Source of the DNA: Tubiluchus corallicola
Taxonomy: Eukaryota > Priapulida > Priapulimorpha > Priapulimorphida > Tubiluchidae
Length of the DNA stretch: 64,000 nt
Assembly (NCBI GenBank): GCA_030141605.1
Contig: JAQGDQ010000261.1
Location: 184,708 to 248,707, forward strand
Direction: 5' to 3'
Shown: one piece after another, positions 11,209 through 23,757 of the stretch
Position numbering within the stretch: position 1 is the first letter of the stretch
Layout: the number at the start of each line of letters is the position of its first letter
The notes under the pieces: model-generated
What the model saw: only the letters and a program-made list of their open reading frames with translations
Database searches by the model: none
Told to the model about the DNA's origin: nothing
Translations under genes and position numbers: made by a program

Positions 11209-12785
11209 TTATGTATTACTGTAATGATAATTCAAAGTAAGTTTGTTTATGAATTTAACACTTGCATTTGCTATGTGTTTCTTTCACGATTATCATAAGG
11301 ATATTTATTTCAAATTCATCTGTTTTCGGAATGCTGAATCATTGGCAAATTTTTTTATGATTTTGGGTATTACATGCTTATGAAATACTACATGTTTGTG
11401 ATTTTTACACATTCCACTTCCTAATGCCTGATTATCGGGAACAACTGGCAATTTAAACCCGTAAATATTAAATTTCATTGGTGCCCAAATGCTTCATGCC
11501 CAAGTGACCAATGCCCAAATGTGTACACTCCATGTGACAAGTACCCAGATGGAACCAACGCAACTACCCATAGTGCCCACATAGAAACTTGGGGCCCAGG
11601 TGGCCGCCGCCCCTGCAGGATGCCCACGTATGACCACAGTCAGAGAATCACAGTGGGGCCCAATTGTGTCCCACTTGTGCTTGCTGTCTGGACTGGTATT
11701 ATCACATGCCCTAAATATAGAAACAAATTGGGGTATGGCGGCATTTTGCTGCCGAAGTTTTACTTTTAGGGCATTTGCATAACAAGTAGTCATACGCACT
11801 TAATTTCCTATCATTGTTATTTTTTGGTACAGCATTAATAGACTATCATTGTGACATCAGCCAGCACTTCATAATCATGTTCTTCAAAGTTCTAATTCCG
11901 TACTACGGTAGGGATATTAAGTAGAAACCCTGCATTTACCAATTATTGAAATGTTTGCCATTACATATATCAGCTTTCAAAGATGATGTCACATAATTAT
12001 ATACCATTTACAAGCAAATCAGAAAATAGCTGCTACATGCATTATGTTCTAATTTCGGTCAGTCTTATTTGTTTTTAGGATGTCTGACTGTCTGACCGGT
12101 ATGTAGCCGATACCATTGAATTTTAAAATTTCTGTTATTGTTACGTTTACGGTCCTTGGTTGACTGGCCATCATTACAATTCATTTTTGCTGCATTTTCA
12201 TATTATCATCGATCCAGGTCCCAGTTTGGTCCCCCGCAATTATGGTGTCTGGCAGACAGTAATAACCAATGCCTCTTAAACTGTATCTCGTTATCAACTA
12301 TAAACTACATGATCATAAGCTACAATATAAAATTAAAACCTACAGGTGTCTCTTTGATCTAGTTCATTTTTCAGGGTACGTCCATTGATGGTACCTATAG
12401 AGACTTGCACAATAAAAAAATGAAGCCAAGCGTGGCACCCCAGCAGATGTTCACACCTGAACATCACATATTATGTCACATTACATACCATATTTTGTTG
12501 AAGCTTCTTATGTGACTAGGTATTGGTATCTTGCTCGACCGATCTGAAGGGCCCTAGCTGAGTGTCTATTATGTTACATCCTGATAATTCGGAATTGCAC
12601 TTTATTAAATTCACAGCCCTCAACAACTGGAATAAAATAAATGCCCGAGTAAAAATACACAAAACTTAATTTTACAGTTTCAAAAAGTACTTGAAAAGAA
12701 CCATTCTTGATTCATACTTATAATACAATTTTGATGCTTCTTTGTCTCATGCAGTCGCAATGTATGGCCTCCCATACATTATAAT
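11209..12785. other. Intergenic after gene A
   Basis: Apart from the repeat arm at 11471-11522 and the GC-richer hairpin stretch to ~11,780 I see no gene or element here. Confidence 0.4.
11471..11522 (+). repeat. Dispersed TGCCCAAATG-type repeat
   Basis: Partner of 2683-2734 in the opposite orientation, about 260 bp beyond the gene A poly(A) signal. It continues into a GC-richer segment (to ~11,780) with a stem ATGCCCTAAA/TTTAGGGCAT. Confidence 0.5.
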
Positions 12786-13145
12786 TATTGTGGAGATCAC
12801 TGGCATGTATTAGAATTTAAATAGAACATTGTAGAATGTTCCGTGAGAATAATCGTCTTACCTTGTAGAATGTTCTGGAAAGAAACTTCTTGGGCATGCT
12901 GTATAAGGCGAAGCAGGCTGCTGACAGAGGTACGCTGATTCACACGGACGCCACTTACACATTCTCTTGTATACTTGTATTTTTATATACACTTAAACGT
13001 TTTCCAGATTTTCACGTTTACTGTAATCATTTCACGTTCCTTCATACTTTTGTGTTGTAGAATTCTTGCTTAATAAACTAGTTTAATTTGATGAAGTGTT
13101 TTCTGGTTTTGTCTACGAGCCTTCCGAGAGAAACAAAACACAACA
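12786..13145 (+). mobile_element. Solo LTR, copy 2 (plus orientation), with heat-shock-element-like promoter
   Basis: Target duplication ATAAT (12781-12785 and 13146-13150) brackets the element exactly. It starts TATTGTGGAGATC (copy 1 has TGTTGTGGAGATC) and ends AAACAAAACACAACA. AGAATGTTCTGGAAA (12867-12881) is a perfect three-unit GAA/TTC/GAA array, 20 bp before TATAAGG (12902-12908). AATAAA is at 13072-13077. It lies between genes A and B and points towards gene B. Confidence 0.82.
12867..12881 (+). promoter_or_regulatory. Three-unit heat-shock-element-like array in LTR copy 2
   Basis: aGAAt-gTTCt-gGAAa: three contiguous inverted nGAAn pentamers, the known minimal HSF trimer site. A weaker GAAnnTTC occurs at 12833-12840. 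Confidence 0.65.
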
Positions 13146-15029
13146 ATAATACTATTTTAATATATAAATTAAACATACACTGTGGTCGTTTCCTCTCCTC
13201 CCTTCTACCTATCGCTAATCTCACTATTTTTTCCATTCCATCATGTCTGCTAACACTAACCATTCTTTTGTTCACTCACTTGTGCCACCTTAACAAGCCA
13301 AGCTTTCAAAGGTGCCATACAGCAACTTTTTTATTTGGTTAATTTGACTTCATCAATGTTTTTTTACCTATACTGTTTTTTCCAATCATATTGTATGTTG
13401 ATGTATTGTTGTGTGCTGCTGGAGTGAATTAAATAGATTTGATTTGATTGCAAAAGTTCATACTAGTTTTTCGATTGTTTTTTAAGCAGAGTCTATGATT
13501 ATGTACAGCTATAGCTCATTTGATAAAGATATGAATATCATTATTATAATATTTTCTAAAGTAAGTAATTATTACTCGCTCAATCTGTGTTATGATCGTT
13601 GAAAGTCGAGCAGCTTCGACACAAAGCGATGCACCCATATTTGGAGAGTTTATTGGTAACTAGGCAACTAACTAAGTACTTATTAACGGGTCGCAGCGGC
13701 CGCTAAGTCGCGTGTGTTTGTAATGGGAATGATAATAGCACTTATAATGTTTATCTTAATTAGGAAAATTATTAAAAAATAGTTGTCTATTTGTCAGTTT
13801 TGCATGCTTGCTAATTTAACAAGTAAGCTTGTTCGTGTTCTTATTGTTAGGAGAAAAACATTAGTGCCCACACTTCGGTCTTAATTAATCTGAACTAGGC
13901 CGGCGTGTACAACTGCGAGGCATATGATAGCAACACGATGATTATAATTATGATCACAGTTATATGATTATTACACTTATCCGTTTATCTTTGCAATGTG
14001 ATAATTAATTAAATTTCATAAGAGACAAAATTTTTCGTACTGGTAATGTGTATAGGAGGAGATAGGCCTACTGTAATGGTGATAAAAGGTCGATCAGAAT
14101 TTATTGCTGAAAAAATTGAATACCGAGAGAACATCTCAGAATTATCATTGTTCTTTTGCTTGCTGGCGTCGTTGTAACGCCACTGGTTGATTGTCTGAAA
14201 GCATTCCACAATTCACAAAAAACTGACATCTTACTCGGCCGTCCTGTGTTTAATTTGTGTATTCAACTGTAGATGGTAACCACCCTAAAGTAAAGCTTGT
14301 GAAAGTGATTTTCCGATACCTTGTGAGAGCCAAATTTGAAGGGCTTAGAATGTGGAGGTGAGACTTGTTTTTGGCAGCAATAATTATTTTAACGTGGTGT
14401 AGTCTAAAATCGATGCAAAAACTGGAACAATTAATAGTTTTCTGCATTGACGCTTATACTAGCCTACATTAAAAAAGAATGGCATGTAATATACTGTATT
14501 GGTATTTTAGTGGTCAAAACGTGTTAAGTTAGGAGTTTAAGACCTGGTTTTACCACAAATAAACAAAACTTTGATCCTTTAAAGCTATATTTTCAAATTT
14601 CAATACTAACTTTCAATGAGTTTTGTTGGGGGGAGGGAGTTTTTAGAATGCAGCTATACATCAATGAACTGACACACTACTAAAATATGTAGTAGTGTAT
14701 CAACTGTACTAACTGTATTAGTTCATTAATGAAAGTCATTCTATATCATCAAGGTAGGTTTAACCAAGTTTTACAAAATCAATATATACAGCAATAAACC
14801 TTTGGTTCTTCTGGCAGATGGATGCAGATTTTTACTTGAAATTTTACTTAGAAGAAGCTTAGATGTTATCATCTCTTCACTAGCAAACTGTTCCACATTC
14901 TAATATTCACGTAAGTTACAACTAGTTATTATCTGAGGTTATATCTTTTTCACGCACATACTGCAATTTGTCTCCACAGTTGTCCCTAAACAGAACACGC
15001 GTAATTGTTGTTTGTTTTACTGTTCGTGC

Positions 15030-15137
15030 AGTTCGAGTCATTATTCAAGTCAGTGACATCCAAGTCCAAGTCAAATCCAAGTGTAAAACAAATTACGACT
15101 CGATTCCGAGTCTCAGATTCGAGTACTACAACACTGG
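15030..15137 (-). mobile_element. Terminal fragment of a GAGTC-rich DNA transposon
   Basis: On the minus strand it starts CAGTGTTGTAGTACTCGA and continues with repeated GAGTC/ACTTGG motifs, a terminus I recognise as widespread in animal DNA transposons. The opposite end was not found; superfamily uncertain. Confidence 0.4.
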
Positions 15138-17581
15138 CTTGCAGTACTAGAATTTCTCTACTTAATATTTTAAACTGTCACCTTACTGACTGGTTGATTT
15201 CTGGTTGGTTTCAAATTACAGTAACTCCTAGCAATAGTTTCTGACCTTAGGACCTAGTCACCAATCAGTGACTAATATCCTAGAAACTTCACAGTTTAAT
15301 TATTTTTTGACATTCATAAATACTATCTTCAGTAGTTAAGCAATATCGGGCGTGCTTGGTTGAGTGAAATATTTCGAAGATTGATTATTTTTTCGAGAAA
15401 CAGTATCAAGCATTAGGTAACGAAGTTTCATCTTGTTAAGCCAATTTACCAATGAAAAGCCTGAATGCTGAAAATACTATTGAAGTTGATATATAGAAGT
15501 CCACCATTTCAAATCTTTGAGGGGTTTCCCATTAAATCTCCGGTCCTTCACCACAGCTTTTCCACCCCACCCCCACCCTAATTGCTAGTGCATTTTCTCA
15601 TAGATGTTTCTTTCCTTCCTACATATGTAAAATTTTCCACAGTGATATAGCTTCTAGCTGGGCTGCATATTGCCGAAGAAGCCAAACAAATTAAACAATG
15701 AACAAAATTTAAGAAACGAAACAATCATAGTTGACGTAATTGTGCTGGAACGTTAATTGGGCAAACTTTTGTTTAGATTTAGCTTCATTGGTACCTGAAT
15801 TAGAATTGATTGTAAGTTTCAAAAGTCTGAGTTTTATTGTGTAGTGCTAATTTTCCCTGACAATTTCCGGATACATTTGGCTTTCCGACATCAAGCCCAT
15901 TCCTTGACGCATACGGGAAAATCCAAATGGGCGGTCACCCTATTTTCAGCTGTGAATTTTTCATAATGTTATTAGTACGAGTGTTTTGTTATATTACAGC
16001 ATTAGATTTGTCGATCCGCAAATTGCTAGCACATGATTGTGATGATCATAATTCAATTATTAGTGATTGTTTATTTTTCACCATTAGTTTTATGGACATT
16101 TACTAACATTATGGCTGTCAAATTTTTATATCCATGATATTATTGATTAAGAATTCCTTTTAAATTTCTACACGTTCATAGATTTTTATATCTACAGATA
16201 CATAAATCTGTACATTTATACCATAGGCCTATTAAACCTAGTTTGGTTTGAACTATTTCTTTTGACTTTGTTTAACGTCAAGTGAACTCTAACATTGAAA
16301 ATCTTAAAAAGTGAAGGGTTAACTGCCAAGAACTATACTACAGGTGACTAAAAATCGCTTTATTTTTGCCCTTTTCTGAAAAATTGGCAATTTTACTAGT
16401 GTATAAGCCTATCCAATAACACAAATTATGACATTGTGAAGTTCTATTTTGATGCTATTAATAATTTTGAGATTTTCTGAAAATTTGTTATCTTCTATAA
16501 GTGTCGTCATAGCAATTAAGTAAAATTCTCTTAAACTGAAAATTTCATTAAAATTTAAAAGAAATTGAAAAATGATAAAATTTGAATTTGGGATTAAGCA
16601 ATAGCTACATAAAGTGAAGTTCTAAAAACTTTCTACTTTCTAGACCTCCTATGAACCTGTCCAACTTTGAACCATTATTGGAAAAAGCGAATGACATGTT
16701 ATTCGATATTCAGATCTTAGATTGATGATTTATAATTCTCACTTTTTTAAAAGGTAAAAAAGTTGCCAGACACTTGCAGGACCAACTCACGACCCAATTT
16801 TTTATCCAAAATTTTGCCACAGCCAAGTTTTTCAGCCATTTTTACGTTATATCAGTCACAGTATAATGAAAGCCTGTTAGAGCACGGAAGAATTTATTTT
16901 CCAAGAATGTAATCACTTGATATTTTCTTTAGCTATTTTGAGTAAACTTTAGTTTTTGGCTAAAGGTTATATAAGGTGGGCTGGCCCTGCATATGGCTCT
17001 CTACATTTACTATTTCAGTAGTTCTTTCTAAATCTTTTATCTAAAATTTCAAGTGGAATGTTGTTAAGCAGTAATAATTCAATATTTTGCATTAACAACA
17101 AACAACCTTTTTCATAGAACAGATTGTTTGGGAACAATGTTTTTCATCAATACAAAACTTGTAAGGGCAACATGATATTTTTTTCTATAACCAGTACATT
17201 TGGTAAGCTAGCGTGCTGATTTGTGGCCTGTAACCCATAATCCGTAGTGGCAACCCATGACCTGTATTATATATATTTGGCTTCCCTGTTAAAAATACAG
17301 TTTTCTTTAATAAACTTGCTGTGTGCACTTGTGATTAAACTGTGTGTGTGTATTTGTGTTTACAAATGGCTTTATCTAACTCAAACGTAAGTAAACTATC
17401 ATATTTAGATGTAATTGTCACTGAGGAAGTGTCACTCACTTTGATGAATGACTGAGACAGAATCATGAAACTGTACTATAACTAACTTACTTCCATCAAT
17501 ATTATCACACACGAAGACACAATTCACTCAGGAAAATCTGCTAATCCTCCGTGAAACCATTTGAACTCTGCATTTCTCATT

Positions 17582-17655
17582 GCGAATGAGTCACAGAAAG
17601 CTTCACCCAGTTACAGTGTGCATGTTAATCCACTGTGCATACAAATTAGTTTACG
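17582..17655 (+). repeat. Dispersed repeat fragment shared with 3968-4030
   Basis: Diverged copy of the 3968-4030 segment, same orientation. Nearby text (17225-17260) has ACCCATAA/ACCCATGA motifs also seen near 2660 and 4475. Confidence 0.35.
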
Positions 17656-19498
17656 TGCGCATTTTTACCTGAGGATTGTTAGACACTATAGTAAATGATA
17701 AATACAATCATTTGGTGCTTTGTAATCTGCATTTCAAAGTAATCATGAATGTGTTACACTACAGCCAATATAATTGTTTAAAGAAATGTTTCAAAGGGGT
17801 TTTTCGTGGAGCAACGCATACAGCACGCAATTACAGCAAAGCTAAGATTTCCTTTTGTTAAAGTTACACAGCTGCTGTGCTATTTTGTAGATCCATCCAC
17901 AGAGAATAATAGTCCCAACCCATACACCTAACCAGTAACCCATATGTTGAGGACCATAACCAATAAATTAAAACCAGCCCGTTACGGTGTGCATTCTAGT
18001 TAATCAGTTATGATATCTTGTTTCGAAATTAGGACAAAAATGAGCAGTTTATTACTGTACTGAACCCGTACATTTTCTGGAGACTTTGATCTGTTATGTT
18101 TGGTAACATAAAACCTACATTACATATTGTGTAGTGCTTAAAATGTAACACACACTTTTCATTTAAAACACTTTGTGTACTTGCAGGGGACTGAAAATAT
18201 TGCTTTTCCGAAGCTACTAAATGTGTCATGTATTTGGTGCAACTAGCATGAAAATACAACTGAACCTTTACTTATTACTTATTGCTTGTATTTGTAAGTA
18301 AATTATGTTCAATACAGTACTGTACGTCCTTTTTTAAAGTATTTCGACACGTTCCACTTATTCTAGCATATAGAGATACTGTTTATTAAAACTATTAAAA
18401 GCATTAAATAACATTAAGTGCACTGTTGCAGTTGAGTTAATAGGTAATATTTCTAAATATGATCAGATAACCATTATTCAAATTAATGACTTAATGGAAC
18501 TGTGGTTTTACTGAGAGCAGTATATACCGTTGTTATCCTATATCTACAATTCATTTCTATTTCTTCCGTTTTTTTGCTTGGCTCCACTAGCTAGAAACTG
18601 GTCTTACAATTTACGCACACAGCACACAATTAATTAATTAGTGCTATACAGTTATTGATATACAATATATTTTACTTCTGCTACAAATGTATACAATTAC
18701 GCTTGTGAACGTGTAATACATATATTTTGTATTCGTATCATTGTATGTGTATGACCAATCTTCAGTCATTGTTTTACTGAACTACAGTTAATTTGATAAA
18801 TGATGTACCTACCGTCCAGCTGTTTTAGGCAATTTGGTAGCAAAATCCTGCTTTGAAAATGTTTAGGTAGATATATAAATCCAAATACTTGAACTCAAAG
18901 AAGTTGTGATAACTCTGATCACGTGGTTAAATGTTTCTGCTATGATCTAAAGTTCGAATCTCGTGTGGCAGTTGTGATTCGGAGTTCTAAAGTTTGCAGT
19001 CAAATTTTTCTCGCTTGTGACTGTGTATGCTGTTAGCCTATTGAAATTAAAATCACAGATAATCACAAACAACACTGGATTTGGCATATGTATATTTCCG
19101 AAAAGCATTTGTTTGCTTATATTTGTTTAATGTAGGCTAATTATATTAAAAGGGCAGACTTGCTGTTGCTTTGCAAAATACACAATTAGTATGTAGATGG
19201 TAAACCGTAATAGCTCCAAATATAGCAACATAATTTTAACACTTTTGACTTGGTGCATAAGAATAACCTTAATTTTTAAATAGCTGTAATGATGCTAGCA
19301 GATGTCAACTGCAGGGATGAGAATTTTCCGCGGATACGCGGAATTCCGAGTTTTTGGAAGACCAGTAGTGCTATTTTTGTAAATCGCGTAAATTCGTTGA
19401 GGAAATTTTTATGGACCCACTGCATTATTTCACAAGCTGACCGCTAGTTGGCAGGCCGTCACTTTGTTTACATCACTACCGTTACCGTTACCGTTACC

Positions 19499-19980
19499 CT
19501 GTAGCGGATAGCCCTATAAGGCTGAATAGGCTGAAGCCTAAGGCCCGGGATCAAAAGGGGCCCGGCAAAATAAAACGAAAAAAAATTTTTTTGTAAAAAA
19601 AAATAAATTGACAAAAGAGCAAGGGGCTCTTTTTTTCAAAAGTCAGTCACCATATTTCAAATCGGGTTTACACAAATCAAGTTTACACAATTTAAGTTTA
19701 CACAATTCAAGTTTACACAATTTAAGTTTACACAATTCACGTTTACACAGTTTAAGTTTAAGTTCAAAATTTCAGTTTAAGAATTTTTCTGGGGGCAAAG
19801 TCATTTATAATTTCTGAAAAGTCCATTTTATCACAATCGGTGGGCAAAAACTCCCAAAATTAAACAAACTTACAAACGACGAGAGCTCCACAAAAACACG
19901 TCAGCTCAGCAGTGTAGCAACATTTAAAAGGCCCGTTCCAAGCTCAAGCCTAAGGCCCATAAAATCATAATCCGCCGCTG
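19499..19980. mobile_element. Nested hAT-type MITE with 8-bp target duplication
   Basis: CCGTTACC flanks both ends (19491-19498 and 19981-19988). Ends CTGTAGCGGAT and ATCCGCCGCTG are imperfect TIRs of the common CAGnGGCGGAT type. Internal mirrored arms contain AAGCCTAAGGCCC. An internal ~16-bp tandem (TTTACACAATTCAAG-like, 19667-19760) is present. Confidence 0.72.
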
Positions 19981-20092
19981 CCGTTACCATCGAAGAATAG
20001 AGGTTAAGCATAAAAAGCTTATGAACCTCTCCACTCTTCTTTGTTTACTTTATCAATATAAAAAATAAACATAATAGGTGGCCACGCTGCGA

Positions 20093-22180
20093 TCATGAAG
20101 CATAGCACAGGGTTTCTTGTTGCCATTGTGGCAACCTGGGGTCTATATATTTTTCAGCATTGTTTTTCCAATATCTATCAAGACGAGACTTAAACTGGGC
20201 AGGATTGGATGCTTGAACTACATGGTCAGGCAGCGTGTTCCACTCATTAATTACTCGCCTTGCGAATGTGAATCTTCTTCTACTCCATCTTTGGGGAACT
20301 GTTCTCTTCTTGATTTTGTAAGAGTGACCTCTGGTACCATGATATGTCTGTCGATGGAAAAATATTTCACTGTTGATGGTTTCTATACCTTTAAGAATAC
20401 GAAATGTTTGAATTAAATCTTGTCTTTTGCGTCTGTACTTTAGAGTTGTAAGGCTCAGAATCCTAAGTCTTGCAACATATGGTAAATGAGAAATGGCAGG
20501 TACAAGTCTAGTAGCTCGACGTTGTATACTTTCAATTTTCCTTATCATGTCTTGACGATTTGGGCTCCAAATCACATCACCATAATCCAAAATAGGACGA
20601 ACCATTGATTTATATAGCTTGGTCACCATAGATCTGTCAAGGTAAGAGAAACTACGTTTGATCAATGTCAATCTTCCATGTGCTTTATTGACAACATTAT
20701 TCATATGTGTTTGAAAATTAAGCATACTGTCGATGGTAATAACCAGATCTTTTTCTTCTGTGACGCTTATAATTTCTTTAAAACCTTGTCCTTGTGCCAT
20801 TTTATATGTATGACCTGCAGTCACATGCCTTCCAACAGTCAGGAGCTTACATTTTTCAGTGTTAAATTCCATTTTCCATTGGCGACACCATTGGTCGGCA
20901 TAATTAATATTATTCTGCATGACCTCAAAATCACCCAGGCAGCATGCTTTACCATATATTTTAGTGTCATCTGCAAACAGGCTCTTACCACAGTTGAAAA
21001 CTTTGGGAAGATCATTTATGTAAATAGTGAATAAAATAGGTCCAAGCACCCTTCCCTGTGGTATGCCACTGGTCACATTTGCCCATTCTGATTCTTGCCC
21101 ATTAACTACTACACATTGTCTTCTCCCACAGAGAAAACTATTAATCCATGTTAGCAGGTGACCACATATTCCGTATGCTTCAAGCTTTTGAAGAAGTCTC
21201 AGATGGGGTACTCGATCAAATGTTTTAAAAAGTCGTAATAGATAACATCAACTTCACCTTTGTTCTCAAGTAAATCCATCCATTCTTCAAGAGAAACTAA
21301 CAAATTGGTAGTACAAGATCTGCCAGTTCTGAAGCTGTGTTGACTATCACAAATGAGATTATGTTCAGTAATGAAGTTGTAGATTTTATCCCTTAGTATT
21401 CCTTCTAGTAATTTACAAACAACTGATGTCAGACTGATAGGTCTGTAATTTTTTGCTAAGTCTCTTTCACCTTTTTTATGGATAGCAGAAACTCTGGCCA
21501 TTTTCCAACTCAGTGGTAATATACCACTGGATAAACTTTGGTTCATTATTTGTAGCATGGGACTGATAAGGATATCTTCGTTGTTCTTAATTATACTTGC
21601 ATGAATTCCATCAGGCCCCATAGATTTATTGGCCTTCATCTTTTTAATTTTTGTACTTAGTTCTAATTCACTGATACTACTGACATCAAGTTTATACTCG
21701 GTTACTGGTAGTAGCTGAAGAATTTGGCTGTATCTTCGTTTGTATAGACAGATGTGAAAAAATTCTGTAATTCATTTGCCTGTTCTTGATCAGTAGTGGC
21801 AACACTACCATCTTCTCTTTTTAAGGGTCTTACCCTTTCTTTTTTCATTAAGTTAGAATTTACGTATGCCCAGAATGCTTTAAGATTACTACTACATTCT
21901 TCCGACAATTTTTGCTCAAAGTTTCTTCTCGCTGATCTAACTAATATTGTAACATCATTCCTAGTTTGAGCACATTGTTCATAGTTGGCACGGGAAGCCG
22001 TTCTTTGATACTTTTTCCAAACAGCTTCTGCCCAAGTTTCGATTTTATTTCATAATTAAACCACTTTAGTTTTTGACTATTGCCTTGGTTTTGCCCTGGT
22101 ACATACTGATCTGTTACTATTCGCAATGTTTCTTCCAATGTGCTGTTGCAGGCAAATAAATCTTTATCTTGAAAAATCAC
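20093..22180 (-). pseudogene. LINE ORF2, linker and reverse transcriptase part
   Basis: Pieces at 21941-22180, 21702-21908, 21199-21639 and 20093-21076. RT motifs: KNYRPISLTSVVCKLLE, QHSFRTGRSCTTNLL, YYDF, SGIPQGRVLGPILF, and the catalytic FADD, followed by the thumb and the usual C-terminal RRRFTFARRVINEWNTLPDHVV block. Frame breaks near 21,640-21,700 and between 21,076 and 21,199. Confidence 0.85.
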
Positions 22181-22249
22181 ATCCCAGTCTTTTGAGTTTA
22201 AGTAGTTTCTTATAGCTGTATAATCTGCTCTGTAAAAGTTATATTTCTT

Positions 22250-22911
22250 TTAATTAGTAATCTTAACTTCCCAGGAAGCTTCGATGCTGCATGATATAAC
22301 TAAATGGTCACTTTTGCCAATTGGTAAATGTGACTGCAGGTTTGATGCAATGTACGGATTATTAACAATCAATAAGTCTAGTAAAGTAGGATTATGGCCA
22401 ACCCTATATCTAGTTGGAAAGGTTACTAGCTGCTCCATATATCCATCACTTAGAGTGTCCAAGAATGTGTTCTCTAAGCTAATTTCTGGTGTAGAAGCAC
22501 TCCATGTACTCCAGTTTATTTTACTAAAATTGAAATCTCCACATACGACTTTCAATTTCTCAACAGGTTTTCATTTTCCTTATAACCAGATGATGGACTT
22601 CGGTATATGCCTCCAAATAAAACTTCTTTACCATTTAGCAGAAAAATCTTAACCCACAAAGAGGAGGTGAAAATATTTGATAAGTGCGTAACTTGGATTG
22701 GTGCCAAATCAGATCTCACGTAAAAGGCAATCCCTCTTCCATCCAAATTGCTGAACATATATTCTGGCAGAATCAATTCAGAGTGTTGCAAAGAATATCT
22801 AACAATTTTTGGATTTATCTCAGACAAGAAGATCATGTCAGGTTTTAATTCCAGTAATCTCATTTTTATGTCCTGCATTTTATTTGTTAAACAGTCAACA
22901 TTAGAAAACAA
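22250..22911 (-). pseudogene. LINE ORF2, endonuclease part
   Basis: Apurinic-type endonuclease motifs in order: N-V-D-C-L-T-N-K, FLSEIN (catalytic Glu), GGIYRSPSS, VVCGDFN, and SDHLVIS. A frameshift lies near 22,553 between the Tyr-Arg motif and the GDFN motif. Confidence 0.8.
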
Positions 22912-22929
22912 CAGTTTTACATTTTTATT

Positions 22930-23757
22930 TTAATTTAGTTTTCTCGATGATTCAGAGTTGCACTTTTTACTTTTTTGTTTATCTGAACCGGATTCCACAT
23001 TGTCTTTCACTATTAGTTTTGCAGTATTAGTTCGCACACTGTTAATAGAAATATTTACACTATTTACAGCTGGGTGATTGATGTTCACATGTCGCTTTTT
23101 CTTGGTAACCACCGATTTTAGGCGAGTTAATGGTGGTGTTAAATACTGGTCTATCATTCCTGTGATAACTGAAGTTTTATTCCTAGGACTGGTAGTAGTT
23201 TGTTGTAGTTGTCGATTTAGTTCAGGTAGTAAGCAGATTTTAGGTGACGTCTTTTTATTTGATCCTGCATCACTATCATCTTCACGTAATTGTTCCGGAG
23301 ATTCAAGTTCACTTACGACAGATTTTGTGTCATTTGCATCTGACATGGAAATCGGTACACAGTTGCTTTCTGTAAAAGCTGCCGTTGCATTACTATCTTG
23401 TTGCTGCATGAATGCGGAATGCTGGTCCGAAAAATGTACTTTAGGAGAGCATGTAATGTTATCTTCATCGATGCTAACTATTTGGTTTTTATGTATTTTA
23501 ACCTTTTCTACTTTGGCCCTTCTTGACTTTAGTTCACTGACTAACTTTTCATTTTCCTCGCGTTCACGCCAGGTGAGATCAGGGTTTACATAGACATTCT
23601 TGCGATCCTTTTTATGTAAATCTTTAGCAGCCTTTAATACTTGCCATTTTTGACCAGGATGTGAAAGACGGATCCTAACTGGTCCTGTAGATGCGGATGT
23701 CATTTTAGATGCTACCTTTAGCGGCATTGATTCCACGATTTTGACTTCTATGTTCAA
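22930..23757 (-). pseudogene. LINE ORF1 (nucleic-acid-binding-type protein)
   Basis: 275 residues from the first Met; the frame is open for ~30 codons further upstream (residues such as WYEQWVQNTLNIEV). A VRIRLSHPG...WQVLKAAKDLHKK...VYVNPDLTWREREENEKLVSEL stretch is typical of ORF1 proteins of CR1-like LINEs. The C-terminal half is Ser/Lys-rich. No intact element here, so listed as a relic. Confidence 0.7.

Larger units (their letters stand above)
13151..19305. other. Intergenic, repeat-derived, no gene found
   Basis: About 6 kb without a convincing exon. Contains a DNA-transposon end at 15030-15137 and the repeat fragment at 17582-17655. If gene B has a signal-peptide exon and V-like domain they should lie here or at 24.2-26.5 kb; none was recognised. 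Confidence 0.4.

Noticed and set aside
18905-18980. tRNA-like stretch with B box AGTTCGAATCT and A-box-like TGATCACGTGG
   Set aside because: No acceptor or T-stem pairing; at best an old SINE trace.
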